NCBI RefSeq assembly: GCF_037392515.1 | Contig: NC_090280.1 | Location: 17,052,001 to 17,116,000 of the forward strand | From: Haliotis asinina | Taxonomy: Eukaryota; Mollusca; Gastropoda; Lepetellida; Haliotidae | Length of the DNA stretch: 64,000 nucleotides | Reading direction: 5' to 3' | Part shown: positions 1-10,264 of the stretch, one piece after another | Numbering within the stretch: the stretch's first letter is position 1 | Layout of the letters: each line of letters begins with the position of its first letter | Translations under genes and position numbers: made by a program | The notes under the pieces: model-generated | Seen by the model: only the letters and a program-made list of their open reading frames with translations | What the model was told of the DNA's origin: nothing | Database searches by the model: none

Positions 1-457
1 ATTGAGCAGAAAACTCAAAGGATTCAGAGACAGACAAAAAAGCAAAGGACTAAAGGAGTCCCCCTGGAAAATTCCCCTTCTAATTGGAATAGATTCCGAA
101 GTCTGCACCTGCCCTTGTGAGTACATCTCAAGTTGAGTCGACCAGCAACTCATTAAAGACTTGAGTAAATCAAGTAGTCGCTCAGGGAGGTCAATACACT
201 GAAGAGACTTCAGAATCCATTCGTGAGGGACAGAGTCGTATGCCTTTTTGTAGTCTATCCAGCACATGGAGAGGTTGCGGTGATAGGTTTTAGCCTCTTC
301 CAAAATCATTTTCTGTACAAGAAGTTGATCCTTGCACCCCCAACATCCCTTTCTCGCCCCCTTCTGCTCCCTGTAAATTATCTCATTGGAAGAGCAGTAA
401 CATGACACGAGGTTTGTCAAACACCCTGTGAATAATTTATATTGAGTATTTAGACAT

Positions 458-458
<1 letters not shown>
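1..458 (-). pseudogene. LINE reverse transcriptase fragment, R4/Dong-like copy 1
   Basis: Minus-strand reading is open across the whole stretch but has no start or end; it runs off the left edge and stops abruptly at an ATT array. It carries reverse transcriptase palm motifs: motif A as WIDYKKAYDSVPHEWI (about 215-260) and motif B as GDSFSPLLFCLSLNPLS (about 5-55), preceded by the thumb-side block EQKGARKGCWGCKDQLL (about 310-360). The leftmost 52 bp recur at 2299-2350, so this is a second copy of the element at 493-2348. Each copy is cut at its 5' side by an ATT array. The gene would copy LINE RNA into DNA at the target site. Confidence 0.85.

Positions 459-492
<34 letters not shown>
459..492. 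repeat. (ATT)n array joining two LINE copies
   Basis: About 11 ATT units separate the truncated 5' side of LINE copy 1 from the 3' end of copy 2. On the element's own strand this reads (TAA)n after the 3' UTR, which fits a 3' tail or a microsatellite target. Confidence 0.9.
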
Positions 493-2348
493 TTTTACAG
501 ATTAGAATGAAAATGCAGCAGAGAGGGTTCGGGTGATCCTGGCACAGTCAGGCTGGTCAAGCTCATCATCAGCTCAGGGCCCTCGCCCCCTCTACACGCA
601 GCCCAGACAGCGAATGGGACTTCTCCCAGGAAACACTGCCTAGTCGAACCCACCAAGAACTTTCCGGAGAATATGGAGGCTCCCCAACACTGCAGCCTTC
701 TGCATTACCCAGATTGTCAGAAGGGCTGTGCTCCCGGTGGAGAACCCGGGCACTCTCCTGATCTGCGCCAAGAGATCAGGAGGTACCAAACCAAGGGCAC
801 CGAGAACAATGGGGAGCCTGACGACAGTGTACTTGGGATGCAAGCGAGACATTTCAAAGGCAAGGTCCGCATATTTATCATGCTTTTCCTGAATCTTGCC
901 AATCACATTGCTGTCAAAAGGGACAGAAAATTCAATGATATAAATAATTTCATTGGCTTTATGAAAAAGGACAAGATCAGGTTTGTTGGCTGGAATTCGT
1001 CTCAGGCTGTATATTGGCCTATTCCAGAGAAGTTTAAAAGCATCATTTTCCAGGACGCCCTGGACATGTTCAGGGTCATACCATGGATGGACCTCGGAGT
1101 CAAAGCCACAGGCATGGCGGAGACGATAATAAAAAGAGCGAGCCATGCCATCATGTCTTTTGAGATATGCAGTTTGTGCCAAGGAAGGGCATCCACTGAC
1201 AAGGTGTTGGACAGTCTCTGTAAATTCATTGCAAAGACGACATTTCATATTGATATTTTCTTTAAGAATCACATTCTGGCGATTGCGAGTGGGAAGTGAC
1301 TGGTCCTGAGCAGCAAAAAGGAAGCCCTCAGTTTCACATTTGAGACCAGCCGACTTCATCCAGGCGAAGGAGTCGGTTGGATTGCTGTTCTGTTCCACAC
1401 ACTGCATGTAAACACGATGCAATGGCTTCTCAGACAGCTTCTCCACAAAGGACCGACTCTGGGCAGACTTGGTGAAAGACTTCACCTGGTTTACTCCCAT
1501 CACTGTACCGTCCAGCAGTACATCGCCATCAACAAAATCAACGTCAAATTTCAAATTGTCTCCAACAACCTTGGCACGCTTAAAGTAGCTGTGGAATTCC
1601 TTGCTTTCATCATGAATCTTGACATGCATCACCAGAGGATCATCTGACAAATAAATATGTGCAAAAGTACACAATAAAATTCTGTCATGAAGAGCTTCCA
1701 CATTAATCAAACCCCGTCCTCCTGAATTGATTGGCATATATAAACGATTAAGAGAGGAACGAGGGTGGTGTGCTCTGTTATCAGACATGATCCTTCTGGT
1801 CAGGCGGTCAAGACTCTGGATGTCTTGTTTTGTCCAATCAACTACTCCAAAGGAATAGGAGAGGACTGGCACAGCAAAAGTATTGGTGGCTTTGACTTTG
1901 TTTCGAGCATTTAGTTCTGAACTCCAGATTTTCTTTAAACGAGATTTATACTCGGCCCGAAGTTTATCTTGAATCAGGGCATTCTGGAGCTTGTCTCGAA
2001 CTTGCATTCCAAGATAGGTGTAGGCCTGATCTTCCACAAGATGCTCAATAACTCCTCCCCCTTGTAACTTGACCGATCCATCATTAGTTACCTTGCCACG
2101 TTTCAAATGAAGAGTATTACATTTGTCGAGTCCAAACGTCATGCCTATATCATTAGAGACGGACTCGACAAGGAGAACCTGTTCTTTCAAATTGGTCTCT
2201 CCCTTGGCAAGGAGCTCGATGTCATCCATGTAGAGGAGATGAGTAAGAGGTGTTGGGGATCTGTGCTGAGGAGGTCCGGGATGATAGCCCTCCTCCCTAT
2301 TGAGCAGAAAACTCAAAGGATTCAGAGACAGACAAAAAAGCAAAGGAC
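493..2348 (-). mobile_element. 5'-truncated R2-superfamily (R4/Dong-like) LINE, copy 2
   Basis: The copy begins inside RT motif B at 2348 and ends at 493 in a 3' UTR whose last bases (CTGTAAA plus TAA repeats) recur in a 44-bp stub at 2395-2438. The ORF at 640-2343 keeps the C-terminal restriction-like endonuclease, so the element belongs to the RLE-type LINEs (R2, R4, NeSL, Hero). Flanking TAA arrays point to the Dong/R4 group, known for insertion into TAA repeats. The clade call is inference. Confidence 0.75.
640..2343 (-). CDS. LINE reverse transcriptase and restriction-like endonuclease, partial ORF
   Basis: 567-codon open frame lacking the N-terminus. It opens just after motif B, and the catalytic motif C reads LLYMDDIELLAKG (residues about 36-48). 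A long thumb and linker follow, then a CCHC knuckle starting CRLCNEF...HLVSGC (about 365-385). After it comes a PD-(D/E)xK-like endonuclease core, KPDLVLF...IIEFSVPFD (about 455-480). In this family RT copies the RNA and the endonuclease nicks the target. The frame is intact over 1.7 kb, so the insertion is fairly young, but without the palm motif A half it cannot be autonomous. The nominal Met is only the first ATG in the fragment. Confidence 0.85.
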   Translation of the reverse strand: MLFCLSLNPLSFLLNREEGYHPGPPQHRSPTPLTHLLYMDDIELLAKGETNLKEQVLLVESVSNDIGMTFGLDKCNTLHLKRGKVTNDGSVKLQGGGVIEHLVEDQAYTYLGMQVRDKLQNALIQDKLRAEYKSRLKKIWSSELNARNKVKATNTFAVPVLSYSFGVVDWTKQDIQSLDRLTRRIMSDNRAHHPRSSLNRLYMPINSGGRGLINVEALHDRILLCTFAHIYLSDDPLVMHVKIHDESKEFHSYFKRAKVVGDNLKFDVDFVDGDVLLDGTVMGVNQVKSFTKSAQSRSFVEKLSEKPLHRVYMQCVEQNSNPTDSFAWMKSAGLKCETEGFLFAAQDQSLPTRNRQNVILKENINMKCRLCNEFTETVQHLVSGCPSLAQTAYLKRHDGMARSFYYRLRHACGFDSEVHPWYDPEHVQGVLENDAFKLLWNRPIYSLRRIPANKPDLVLFHKANEIIYIIEFSVPFDSNVIGKIQEKHDKYADLAFEMSRLHPKYTVVRLPIVLGALGLVPPDLLAQIRRVPGFSTGSTALLTIWVMQKAAVLGSLHILRKVLGGFD

Positions 2349-2394
<46 letters not shown>

Positions 2395-2438
2395 TACAGA
2401 TTAAGATAGAAATGCAACAGAGAGGGTTTGGGTGATCC

Positions 2439-2469
<31 letters not shown>
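2349..2469. repeat. ATT arrays flanking a 44-bp LINE 3' stub
   Basis: (ATT)n at 2349-2394 and 2439-2469 enclose 2395-2438, which matches the LINE 3' end at about 493-540 with a few substitutions. This is a third, almost completely truncated insertion of the same family into the same microsatellite. Confidence 0.85.
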
Positions 2470-2639
2470 CGTCCTCTCGAGTATCAGTAGTTTGCCGGTT
2501 ACTACACGCGTCCATATGACGAATGAATTGATGGTGCGTGTCAAATTGAGTCTGCCACAGTCTACGCTTTTGTTGAGTACAGGCTCGATCTAGGATATAA
2601 TTGTAAAACGTTTGTCCCTTCACCCGCTGATTACAAAGT

Positions 2640-3092
2640 CTACACCGCTTTTCTGCCTCGTGAATGTTGCGCCAAACACGCCATGCGAGACAAATGTACT
2701 CCGGGGCTATTCAAAGTGGAGAGCGAGGGTGATGAGATGGTATCGCTGAACTCCAAAACATATGCCCTTCGTCAGAGCGATAACAGCATGAAATTGATTC
2801 TTTGAATGTCATTTAGAAGTGAAAATACATAAGGATGAAGATTTTTTAAATTGTAAGAGATTGAACAAGAGAAAGATACACAACCCAATGACTCTCTATC
2901 GATCCGTGTTGCGCGATGTAAGTCGAGATCGATTGTCAATTGCAGTTTCAGAAGTAGAAGTAATACCATGTATATGTATCATCAAAGACGTTCGGGACTG
3001 TCGTATTTCTACGCCAAACGAGTGGTGATGTCTGACGGAGTGACGACTCGACCGTTAAGATTGACGTTAAAACCTCTATGCAGATAATGTTG
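2640..3092 (+). pseudogene. DNA polymerase B C-terminal remnant (Polinton-type)
   Basis: Three overlapping plus-strand frames carry successive pieces of the C-terminus of protein-primed family B DNA polymerases: PGLFKVESEGDEMVSL near 2697-2745, NCKRLNKRKIHNPMTLYRS near 2850-2905, and YFYAKRVVMSDGVTTRPL near 3004-3057, ending at a stop at about 3090. The frame changes twice (about 2800-2820 and 2935-2945). The palm, exonuclease and priming regions are absent. It would have replicated the element. It faces the minus-strand genes tail-to-tail. Confidence 0.7.
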
Positions 3093-3705
3093 TTGGGGGT
3101 GAAGTGTAACACAAGTGTAGATGATACAATTACACGAACTCGATGTTTTCTACTACATACGTCACCAAACACCAGTTAATAAAATGATTACATATAATCG
3201 ATAGAACTAAATGGATCAGATACATAGACAGCGCAAAAACAGAATACATGCATATACACGAACAGATAAGTAGTGTTAAGGTATTTTACGAATGACCACA
3301 CACACACACACACACACACTCATACACTGTATTCTCATCCACTGACAGTTATATGAGTACAAGATATAAAACTACATACGACTGATACATAGTTGTCCTA
3401 TGCATACACTCAACTAGATAAGTAGCGCTGCGATTGTTCGTGGTGCTGTTTACAAATGGTATTCTCATATTCTCTATTCACGATGACTGAGAGGTTGGAT
3501 ATGGGATATGACTACATACGGTAGATATACATATGCACAAACAGAAAAAGTATGGCTTCAGTTTACAATATTTTTACAAAACTGTTATGCATATATATTC
3601 TCTCTTCACGATCATTACTGATATTCCTTCAGTATCATATCCACGGATGTCGTCCAACGTTATCATTGTAGATGATGATTATTCTTCATTCTTTTCTCCT
3701 TTGGG
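3093..3705. other. Non-coding gap with (CA)n microsatellite
   Basis: AT-rich sequence between the convergent polymerase and small-protein remnants. A (CA)n run lies at about 3297-3320. No gene is visible. Confidence 0.6.
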
Positions 3706-3924
3706 TTATGAGAAGACAATTCGCATGCTGTGAGTTTGCGTTTTTTCCCTTCGTTCTTGTTGTCCCGTCATAATCTCGTCGCATTTAGTTGGCGATGAGT
3801 TGCCGCTGACGTTGGTTTGTACGTCGCTATCATTCATTCCTTCCTCCCTTCGCTGATGAACACATCGTTCGTTTAGCGCTCGTTCATATTTCTCCTTCAG
3901 AATCAGAACCATCTCCTGTGCCAT
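3706..3924 (-). CDS. Small Polinton-associated protein, uncharacterised
   Basis: 72 codons starting MAQEMVLILKEKYERAL, then a polar, low-complexity tail. The opening resembles short proteins that accompany F54H12.2-type elements in invertebrates, seen from memory rather than from a search. It overlaps the end of the upstream small protein by about 40 bp in another frame, as in a compact viral gene block. Function unknown. It may be C-terminally truncated. Confidence 0.4.
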   Translation of the reverse strand: MAQEMVLILKEKYERALNERCVHQRREEGMNDSDVQTNVSGNSSPTKCDEIMTGQQERREKTQTHSMRIVFS

Positions 3925-4556
3925 AGCGCACGTCTTGTTCTGATAATGCGTCGTCCTCGATTGGAGATTCGGTCCTAAGCTTCAACAGACTAATCACTAA
4001 CGGCAACAAATGTCTGATTTGTAACAGTTTAGTGGTAGAGCGACTTATTCTCCTGTCGGCAATCTTCTTCAACTGGCCTTTCTTGCGTGCGAGTTTCTCC
4101 TTAAGATAGGATGGTATTGGGATGTTTTCGCATAAGATATTCATACACACTTCACTCAGTACGTCCATTTGTTCATTGGTCATTATGTTCAGTATTGACT
4201 TGTGCTGCCTGTCTGTTGGCGCATCTTTGATAAAGTGCAGAAACGCGCTCGCCAACGATAAGGTATGAGTGAGTGAGTTTAGTTTTACGCCGCACTCAGG
4301 AATATTCCGGCTATAAGGTGGCGGTCTGTAAATAATCGAGTCTGGACCAGACAATCCAGTGATCAGCAACATGAGCATCGATCTGCGCAATTGGGAACCG
4401 ATGACATGTGTCAACCAAGTCAGCGAGCCTGACCACCCGATCCCGTTAGTCGCCTCTTACGACAAGCATAGTCGCCTTTTATGGCAAGCATGGGTTGCTG
4501 AAGGCCTATTCTACCCCGGGACCTTCATGGGTCCGATAAGGGATGAGACATAACGT
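3884..4556 (-). pseudogene. Small basic Polinton-associated protein, split by a SINE
   Basis: The part downstream of the SINE (4262 to 3884) encodes ASAFLHFIKDAPTDRQHKSI, then a helical basic stretch with KEKLARKKGQLKKIADRR and an acidic tail. A short N-terminal piece with an ATG lies at about 4556-4534, on the other side of the SINE. This gene is a regular companion of the capsid-like gene in such elements; I do not know its function. The SINE insertion at 4269-4533 with its target duplication separates the two pieces. Confidence 0.55.
4269..4533 (-). mobile_element. SINE, full-length, gastropod (ACTC)n-tailed family
   Basis: 265 bp, flanked by 13-bp target duplications at 4256-4268 (CGATAAGGTATGA) and 4534-4546 (one mismatch). 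The sense strand is minus: it starts near ACCCATGAAGGTCCCGGGG and ends in (ACTC)n. Copies of the same family lie at 8783, 12884, 14830, 53998 and 62027. Confidence 0.85.
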
Positions 4557-4559
4557 GTT

Positions 4560-5153
4560 CTTTATCAGCACGCCTCGTATACCGTCAACACTTCACCTGG
4601 GAATATGTTGGTTCTGAGCTGATACCGTGGATCGCCTCTCGGCAACAGATCTATGACCAAATAACCAAACGGTTTCTGAATAGTACGATGTGATGAGAAT
4701 TTAAAGATGTGGTCCTGGCATACTTTCCATACGCGACCGAGGGACTTTACACATTATCGGGTCACGTGATGCTTGGCCGATGAGATCATCGGCAATCATT
4801 AACTTATGTTGTTTGGGTTCAGTACCAATCGCCCATTCGTTTAGAGTCTCTTCGCATGGTAAACCTTTGTGGAATTCCAAGAGCGGATGATGCGTATTTT
4901 CTCAGGCATTTCTTTCCAAAGAGTCGTAAATGTCATGCCACGCGGAATAACAATATAGTATTTTCGTTTACTTTTCTTTCGAACATGAGATCAACATTTT
5001 CTATCAGTCTCTTGGTGAAAGTTTACTTTCCCGCTCGCGTAGCACCACTAATGAAAATCGTAGTCGGGGCGAGTAAAGGTAGGGCCGTCGATGACGATAC
5101 ATCATCATCTGAAGTAGCACTTATTCTGTTGTCTCGCTCTGTTCTCGACATAT
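4560..5153 (-). pseudogene. P-loop packaging-type ATPase remnant (Polinton)
   Basis: Starting at an ATG at 5153 the minus strand encodes a Ser/Asp-rich N-terminus, then PTTIFISGATRAGK, a Walker A P-loop, immediately followed by an in-frame stop (about 5030). The continuation FTKRLIENVDLMFERKV is typical of these ATPases. Further downstream, KYARTTSLN at about 4730-4700 and scattered matches in other frames mark the C-terminal half. In this family the ATPase is thought to pump DNA into the capsid. At least one stop and two frame changes make it a pseudogene. Confidence 0.65.
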
Positions 5154-5263
5154 CGTCGTGGATGCACACGGTTTAGAGGTAGATGCAGTAGTGAGACAAT
5201 ACAGTTAATGCGTCAGTGTATATCGATATGCATAACATTCCTTCTGACTGTTCATTCTCTCTA

Positions 5264-6482
5264 TCACACTATGACATTCCTGGTTTTATCCACCTGAAAT
5301 CCATCTCCGAATTCCGAAAACGCAACACACGTGCCTGTTTCCGGGAGATCAGTGGCGAACTGAGCTTCCAGGCGAAGGTTGCCTTGTTTTTGTAGATTCA
5401 GATAAGATTGTTCGTGGTTTCGTCCGAAGAGGGGTTCCAGTGAAAAGGCGTACAGGGCATATCCCCTGTCGAAGTCCGACCTATCTAGATAGATGGTACT
5501 TTGCGAATCAATACCTCCTTCGTCAGCCGTCCAACACCCGTTGAACTGGTAGAGATTAGCGAATGCCATCATCATGTTTTGACCATTCGTTTTGTTAAAC
5601 TGAAGTTTCATAGGACCTGATTCTCCGACGTTTCATCCATCGCAGTAGAGTGCTATCTGAGATAGATCCTACTTGACCTCTGGGTATCGACATCATTTTC
5701 ACTTCCGTACGAGGGTAAAAATACTTAGCCGTTGTCGTAGAAAGAGCGGTGTTGTGACCATATATGACGCCAGGGTTCACCTCGACTCTCATGACATGAA
5801 GGACGATGTCGTCTATGTGTACCGTGTAATTTTCATCTGTTTTGGTGGCCATCAACAGGAAGTTCGGAGAAGATCTGTATAGTTTTCTTGCACGTCGATT
5901 TGGTTCATGACGTAGTGCCTGAGCTGAAAGAGATCGTGCAGAATGGGACCCTCTATGTCGAAGCTCTCTGACATAATCTTGTGTCTTTCGAACAATCCAC
6001 TGTTAAAAGAGTACTGCTTTGTGACGTCCATGTTTTCTGCCGTGTCCTTGACGAATAGTTGTGATGTTTGCTTGGATTTGGCGTCGACTTGGTTTGTAAT
6101 CAACAACGTTTTAATGATGGCTTTGTACGGATGATGATTGTTTGTGGAATTGTAGCCACACGTCCACTTGAGTGAACAGAGAATGTAAGAAAACATTTAC
6201 AGGGGAGCATTCGTCCGTGGGCGCTAGACTTGTTCCGTCCGCTTTGGTCACGTGACATTTGACGTACAAAGACGAGCGTCTGAGATCTATGTAACCTAGG
6301 CTGTTTTGTCCGCTAATGTGAAATTCGATGGGAGCTGATCTGGACAATGGGGAAATGGGGCAACAGTCCTGAAGATTCATCCTTTCTACAGCCGTTTGCG
6401 TCGGAGGTAGGCTAAATAAATCCAGTTCTGGTGGTTGAGTTTCGCTGAAAAAACCGGACTCTGTAGAGAATATGGTAGACAT
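5264..6482 (-). pseudogene. Capsid-like protein remnant, F54H12.2-like
   Basis: Four consecutive minus-strand frames cover one gene: 6482-6111 (start MSTIFSTESGFF, block LDLFSLPPTQTAVERMNL, then PIEFHISGQNSLGYIDLRRS), 6196-5852, 5855-5595 and 5611-5264 (YLDRSDFDRGYALYAFSLEP and ending FGDGFQVDKTRNVIV). The order and spacing match the roughly 420-residue F54H12.2-like proteins of invertebrate virus-like elements, which I take to be capsid proteins (inference). At least three frameshifts are present (about 6150, 5853 and 5600). Confidence 0.7.
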
Positions 6483-6488
6483 AATTAG

Positions 6489-7047
6489 CTAAAAATATCT
6501 CTGTATCAGAACGATTTCCCAGTTTTTGCCTTTTTCTTGTATGTGGATATTTTCCTTGTCTTCCTGTTTCTGCTCGGAGCTTTCTTCTTTTTCTTCTTCT
6601 TGTGCGGATTTTTGTTCGCCGTACGTCTGCCTTTCGTAAGGGTCTTCTTCCAACTGCCTCCTCCTTGTTTGCACCTCTCGTTTTAATCCTCATACCATCG
6701 TCTATGGCAGCCTTGGAGACGGTGTCTGGGTTGTGTTCAATCTCCAATTTGGCTTGTTCTACTGCCTGTTCGGCCGGGCTCACGAGATTTATATCCTTTA
6801 TGACGTCTACCGCTCATTTGATACACGCGCTCGGGAGAGTTGTCGTGTCATAAGGTGAGTTGACAATCATCGGATTTGTTGTGAATCCTGGTGACATGGT
6901 CGTAACATTGTTTCTGGAGATATTGTTTTGGTTAAAAAAAGGATGTATTTTCCCGTGCGCTTCATCGCCGTAATATTTCTTCCACGTGTTTGGATTCGGA
7001 ACATACATGCTGTCGGTTGCGTTTGGTAGTGCGTTGTCCCCATCCAT
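6489..7047 (-). pseudogene. MYVPNP / SPAEQ basic protein of Polinton-like element
   Basis: ORF 7047-6814 contains SMYVPNPNTWKKYYGDEAHG; the next frame, from 6783, begins SPAEQAVEQAKLEIEHNPD and continues into an Arg/Lys-rich tail. The two motifs usually occur in one protein encoded just upstream of the capsid-like gene in such elements (recollection, not a search). A frameshift at about 6790-6815 divides them. The basic tail suggests DNA binding; function unknown. Confidence 0.5.
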
Positions 7048-7106
7048 ATCACTAAATTGTTATGTAATTAATGGTCTCAACTGCAGGGTGATAGACGAAA
7101 TGTCCG

Positions 7107-7319
7107 TCAGAAAAGTAGCTGGATTGCCCAGGCGTCTGTTATGTAGACATCCAAGCGCTCCACGGTATCGTTAATGACTCTCACGTCGATGTCGTAGGGT
7201 TCAGTGAACGTGGACGTCGATGATGTGGATTGTAGCACTCGTCTCAACAGAGGTTGACGTTGTCCGTGGACTATGATGGGTTCGAAAATATAACAGAATA
7301 TATACAACATTCCATTCAA
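7107..7319 (-). CDS. Small uncharacterised protein between integrase and MYVPNP gene
   Basis: 70 codons with an N-terminal hydrophobic stretch (MLYIFCYIFEPIIV) and an acidic C-terminal half (EPYDIDVRVINDTVERLDVY). It lies in the same direction as, and between, two recognised element genes, so it is probably part of the element. I do not recognise a domain, and it may be truncated. Confidence 0.35.
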   Translation of the reverse strand: MNGMLYIFCYIFEPIIVHGQRQPLLRRVLQSTSSTSTFTEPYDIDVRVINDTVERLDVYITDAWAIQLLF

Positions 7320-7508
7320 TACATCTCTTTTCTTATTGGTTTTCTTCCTTCTGGGATATTTTTCTCATAGCGATATGGTCCAATGTGCGCTCAGTCTTAG
7401 TGGTTGTTTCAGGTACACTGAAAATTTATAAGGTTTATTTTCAGGAAAATACTCGACGCTGTCATCGCTCTTAGTCACAATCCATTCCGTTGACATCATC
7501 ATTTCTCT

Positions 7509-8539
7509 CTATACGTGTACGTTCTTGATTTGGTCAGCGCCGAGCCATGAATTAAATTTCTTTGGGTACCCCAACCACTTCACTAAAACACGTTTGGTAC
7601 TTTTCTTATTTCCTTTCTTACCAACGTATTTCGTTTTGAGTATTTTTTCAACTATCCAGTTCACTTCGTTGGGATTGTGAGGATATTTCTGCAACTCCTT
7701 TAATGGGATCGGCTTGGAGGTCCTCTACCCAATACACGTGTAGTCTGTTGTCTCTGAGTTGACGCTGACGTATCTTAAATACTTCTTCCGACCATTTTTG
7801 TTCGTATTCCTTCTCGACCATTCTCTTGACCAATGATACTCTGACGTGGTCTCCTGCTTTAAATGCAAAGTTGCTGTTTTGTAGAGGTTTCACTTTGTTC
7901 GCGTATATATCCAACCATATGCTGGCTCCGTTTGATGGATTCACTTCCATGGGTGCTCTTCCTCTCAGGCTCCTATGCGAGCGATGGTAGTAGTTATAAA
8001 CGAGGTCCTGTAATACGTCGATGTACCTATTGGTGTTACTGTAGGTGAGGAATCTATACAACATAGATCTCAAAGTACGAATGAAATGTTCGGCGTAGTT
8101 CACTTTTACGTCTGAGTTTTGCGTAACAAAATGATTAACTTTAAATAAAGTATAAATCCCTCTCACTTTTTCATTATTAAATTCCGTTCCTTTGTCTGTT
8201 CTCAGATTATATGGCGGTTTCTCCATGGATGACAATACTTCCCTCATCGCTTTGGCGCTCGTGTTTGATTCTTTATTTTTCATAGGTTGGACCCAGACGT
8301 ACCTCGAAAAGCAGTCGATTTGGATGAGGATATACTTAATTCCATTGTTGCTAGCCTAGCCTAGATACGTCGCACAAGTCTCCGTCTGCTTGTACATTCA
8401 TTCGTCCTATGATATCTTTATTTCTTGAAAATCGTTTCTTCAGTAAACGATGTAGGTTATAGGCGTCCTGTGTTCTCATCCATCTCCGTACACTGTGAGA
8501 AGACACGTTAGGATTACGACGATTCAGAGCGGCATAAAA
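7509..8539 (-). pseudogene. Integrase with chromodomain, F54H12.3-like (catalytic and C-terminal part)
   Basis: DDE-type integrase that would insert the element. From the 5' side: 8539-8351 has NVSSHSVRRWMRTQDAYNLH and VQADGDLCDVSRL (first Asp). 8346-7648 has YILIQIDCFSRYVWVQP, YNLRTDKGTEFNN (second Asp) and NYAEHFIRTLRSMLYRF (catalytic Glu). 7694-7509 has a chromodomain, EVNWIVEKIL...RVLVKWLGYPKKFNSW. A one-base shift at about 8350 and a frame change at about 7690 break the frame. The N-terminal part lies beyond the TIR element at 10943-11060. Catalytic residues survive, so decay is moderate. Confidence 0.8.
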
Positions 8540-8782
8540 GGACAAGGTATGATAGAGGCCCTTATTGGCCCACAACATGTCATGATTATCAAAATTTTAC
8601 AACATGTTAATTTTAGCATAAAAAGGGCTAAATTAATTGTTGACGTTACCTCCAATAGCATTTTTATGTTTTTAGTGTTGTTAGTTTTCCTCTTTTGAAG
8701 ACTTCAAAGTTGACATATTTTACAATATCTTCTAGAAACCTACATTTTCTGATTTTCAGAGTGATAGAAAAGTGTGAGCAAA

Positions 8783-8996
8783 TGAGTGAGTGAGTGAGTT
8801 TAGTTTTACGTCGCACTTAGCAATATTCCAGCTATATGGCGACGGTCTGTAAATAATCGAGTCTGGACCAGACAATCCAGTGATCAACAACATGAGCATC
8901 GATCTGTGCAATGGGGAACCGATGACATGTGTCAACCAAGTCAGCTGGTCTGACCACCCGATCCCGTTAGTCGCCTCTTACGACAAGCATAGTCAC
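8783..8996 (-). mobile_element. SINE, 5'-truncated
   Basis: 214 bp of the (ACTC)n-tailed SINE family, missing the first roughly 60 bp of its sense strand. Flanked by perfect 12-bp target duplications AGTGTGAGCAAA at 8771-8782 and 8997-9008. Confidence 0.85.
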
Positions 8997-8997
8997 A

Positions 8998-9105
8998 GTG
9001 TGAGCAAAAGCGTGACCCATCCCAATTTTTTCAACACATATGAAGCGAGTAAAATAGAATGTACACCTAAAAAATTGTGGTGGGTCACGCTTTTGCTCAC
9101 ATCAA
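8998..9105. repeat. Short hairpin (inverted repeat, about 33-bp arms)
   Basis: GAGCAAAAGCGTGACCCAT (about 9002-9020) and onward is repeated in reverse complement at about 9070-9104, ending GCTTTTGCTCACA. Only a few mismatches separate the arms. The SINE at 8783-8996 inserted next to or within the left arm. Confidence 0.7.
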
Positions 9106-9769
9106 AATCTTTAAAGAAGTACATTTTTTCGGTTTATGAAATTGCCCCATACAACATCTCAAAAAATAAACATAGACATAAACTAACATCATTAAAAACA
9201 ATCCATCACATTTACACATCTGTGCCATGATAGATTATATTTTGAATGGTTTTGTGCTCTAAAATACACATATCAAACATCGTTATTAAAATTTTCAATA
9301 TCAAAAGGCACTCACAAGGCAGATTTATGAGAGGTAAACGTTGGTGTTTGGTTGTTGGTCTCTGATAGAAAAGTAAGAAGATGTCAGCAGATTTTCAAAA
9401 TATGATCAAGCAGTACTATAAAGGTGAAAATGTTTGTTATTATGTAAGAATTTGATCATAGTTTTTCTGTCATCTGTGTATCTAACACCTTATGTCACCT
9501 GCCACTGTCAAAATAACACTGTCATTCAACAGGATTGCCATGTATAAACATATGCATTTTCCAAGAACTTATGTACCTTGATGTTTCCAATGACATGTTA
9601 GATTTCATTTAACCAAAATGACTACACTTAACTGTATGAGAAGGATGTTTTAGCTAGAATAAGAACATTGTATCAAGGTCTAGCAGGTGATGAACACAAG
9701 CAGACGTCAAGTCATACATAGTTGTAAAGTGTAATATATAAGCTTAAATTCACACAGGAAGGCAAAGGA

Positions 9770-9850
9770 ATATGTAGCCTAATGGTTGCAATAGTGGACT
9801 GTAGGTTTCTTTTGTTATAAGACATGCAGGTTCAAATCCATGTAACTTTT
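9770..9850 (+). other. tRNA-like Pol III promoter stretch
   Basis: TAGCCTAATGG (about 9775) matches an A box and GGTTCAAATCC (about 9829) matches a B box, 43 nt apart. I could not fold a proper tRNA cloverleaf: the T arm is irregular and no anticodon stem is clear. It is most likely a tRNA-derived SINE head or tRNA pseudogene. Confidence 0.35.
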
Positions 9851-10264
9851 CTTTCTTTTTTTCAAAGTTTGTTTATCAAGCCTACAATGTTTAACTAAAC
9901 TGTTTCACGTCAAATCCAAATATTGTATTTTTTTCTCTTAAGTTTGGTAATCTATGTTACAACACTGGTGAAACAAGCTTTAATTAACATCATGTAAATC
10001 TTTCCTTAAGACGCTGACCATTCACCTTTTCAAGTCGGTCTAGTTGCCTTTGCCAATATTTTAAATTCATATTTTATACATTTTGATCTACTTTAGGTTT
10101 ATACACTTTTGAATACTGCGGTTCTTGAGAGTGAATCAGATACTGAGATTGATGACTGTGTGAATGAAGAGTAATAATGTATGTTTTATATCTTTAAAGT
10201 GGATAAGTTGTGAATAATTACTCTGAAGTCTTTTGAATACTGACTTTAACATGTGCATGGTGTT

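Noticed and set aside
673-1299. 208-codon plus-strand ORF opposite the LINE
   Set aside because: Antisense shadow of the RT/endonuclease frame.
3297-3705. Terminal inverted repeats of the Polinton-like element
   Set aside because: Compared short blocks near 2470-3700 with 11600-12100 by eye and found no convincing inverted match.
9770-9850. Functional tRNA gene
   Set aside because: A and B boxes are present, but stems do not pair as a cloverleaf and there is no anticodon arm; kept only as a tRNA-like stretch.
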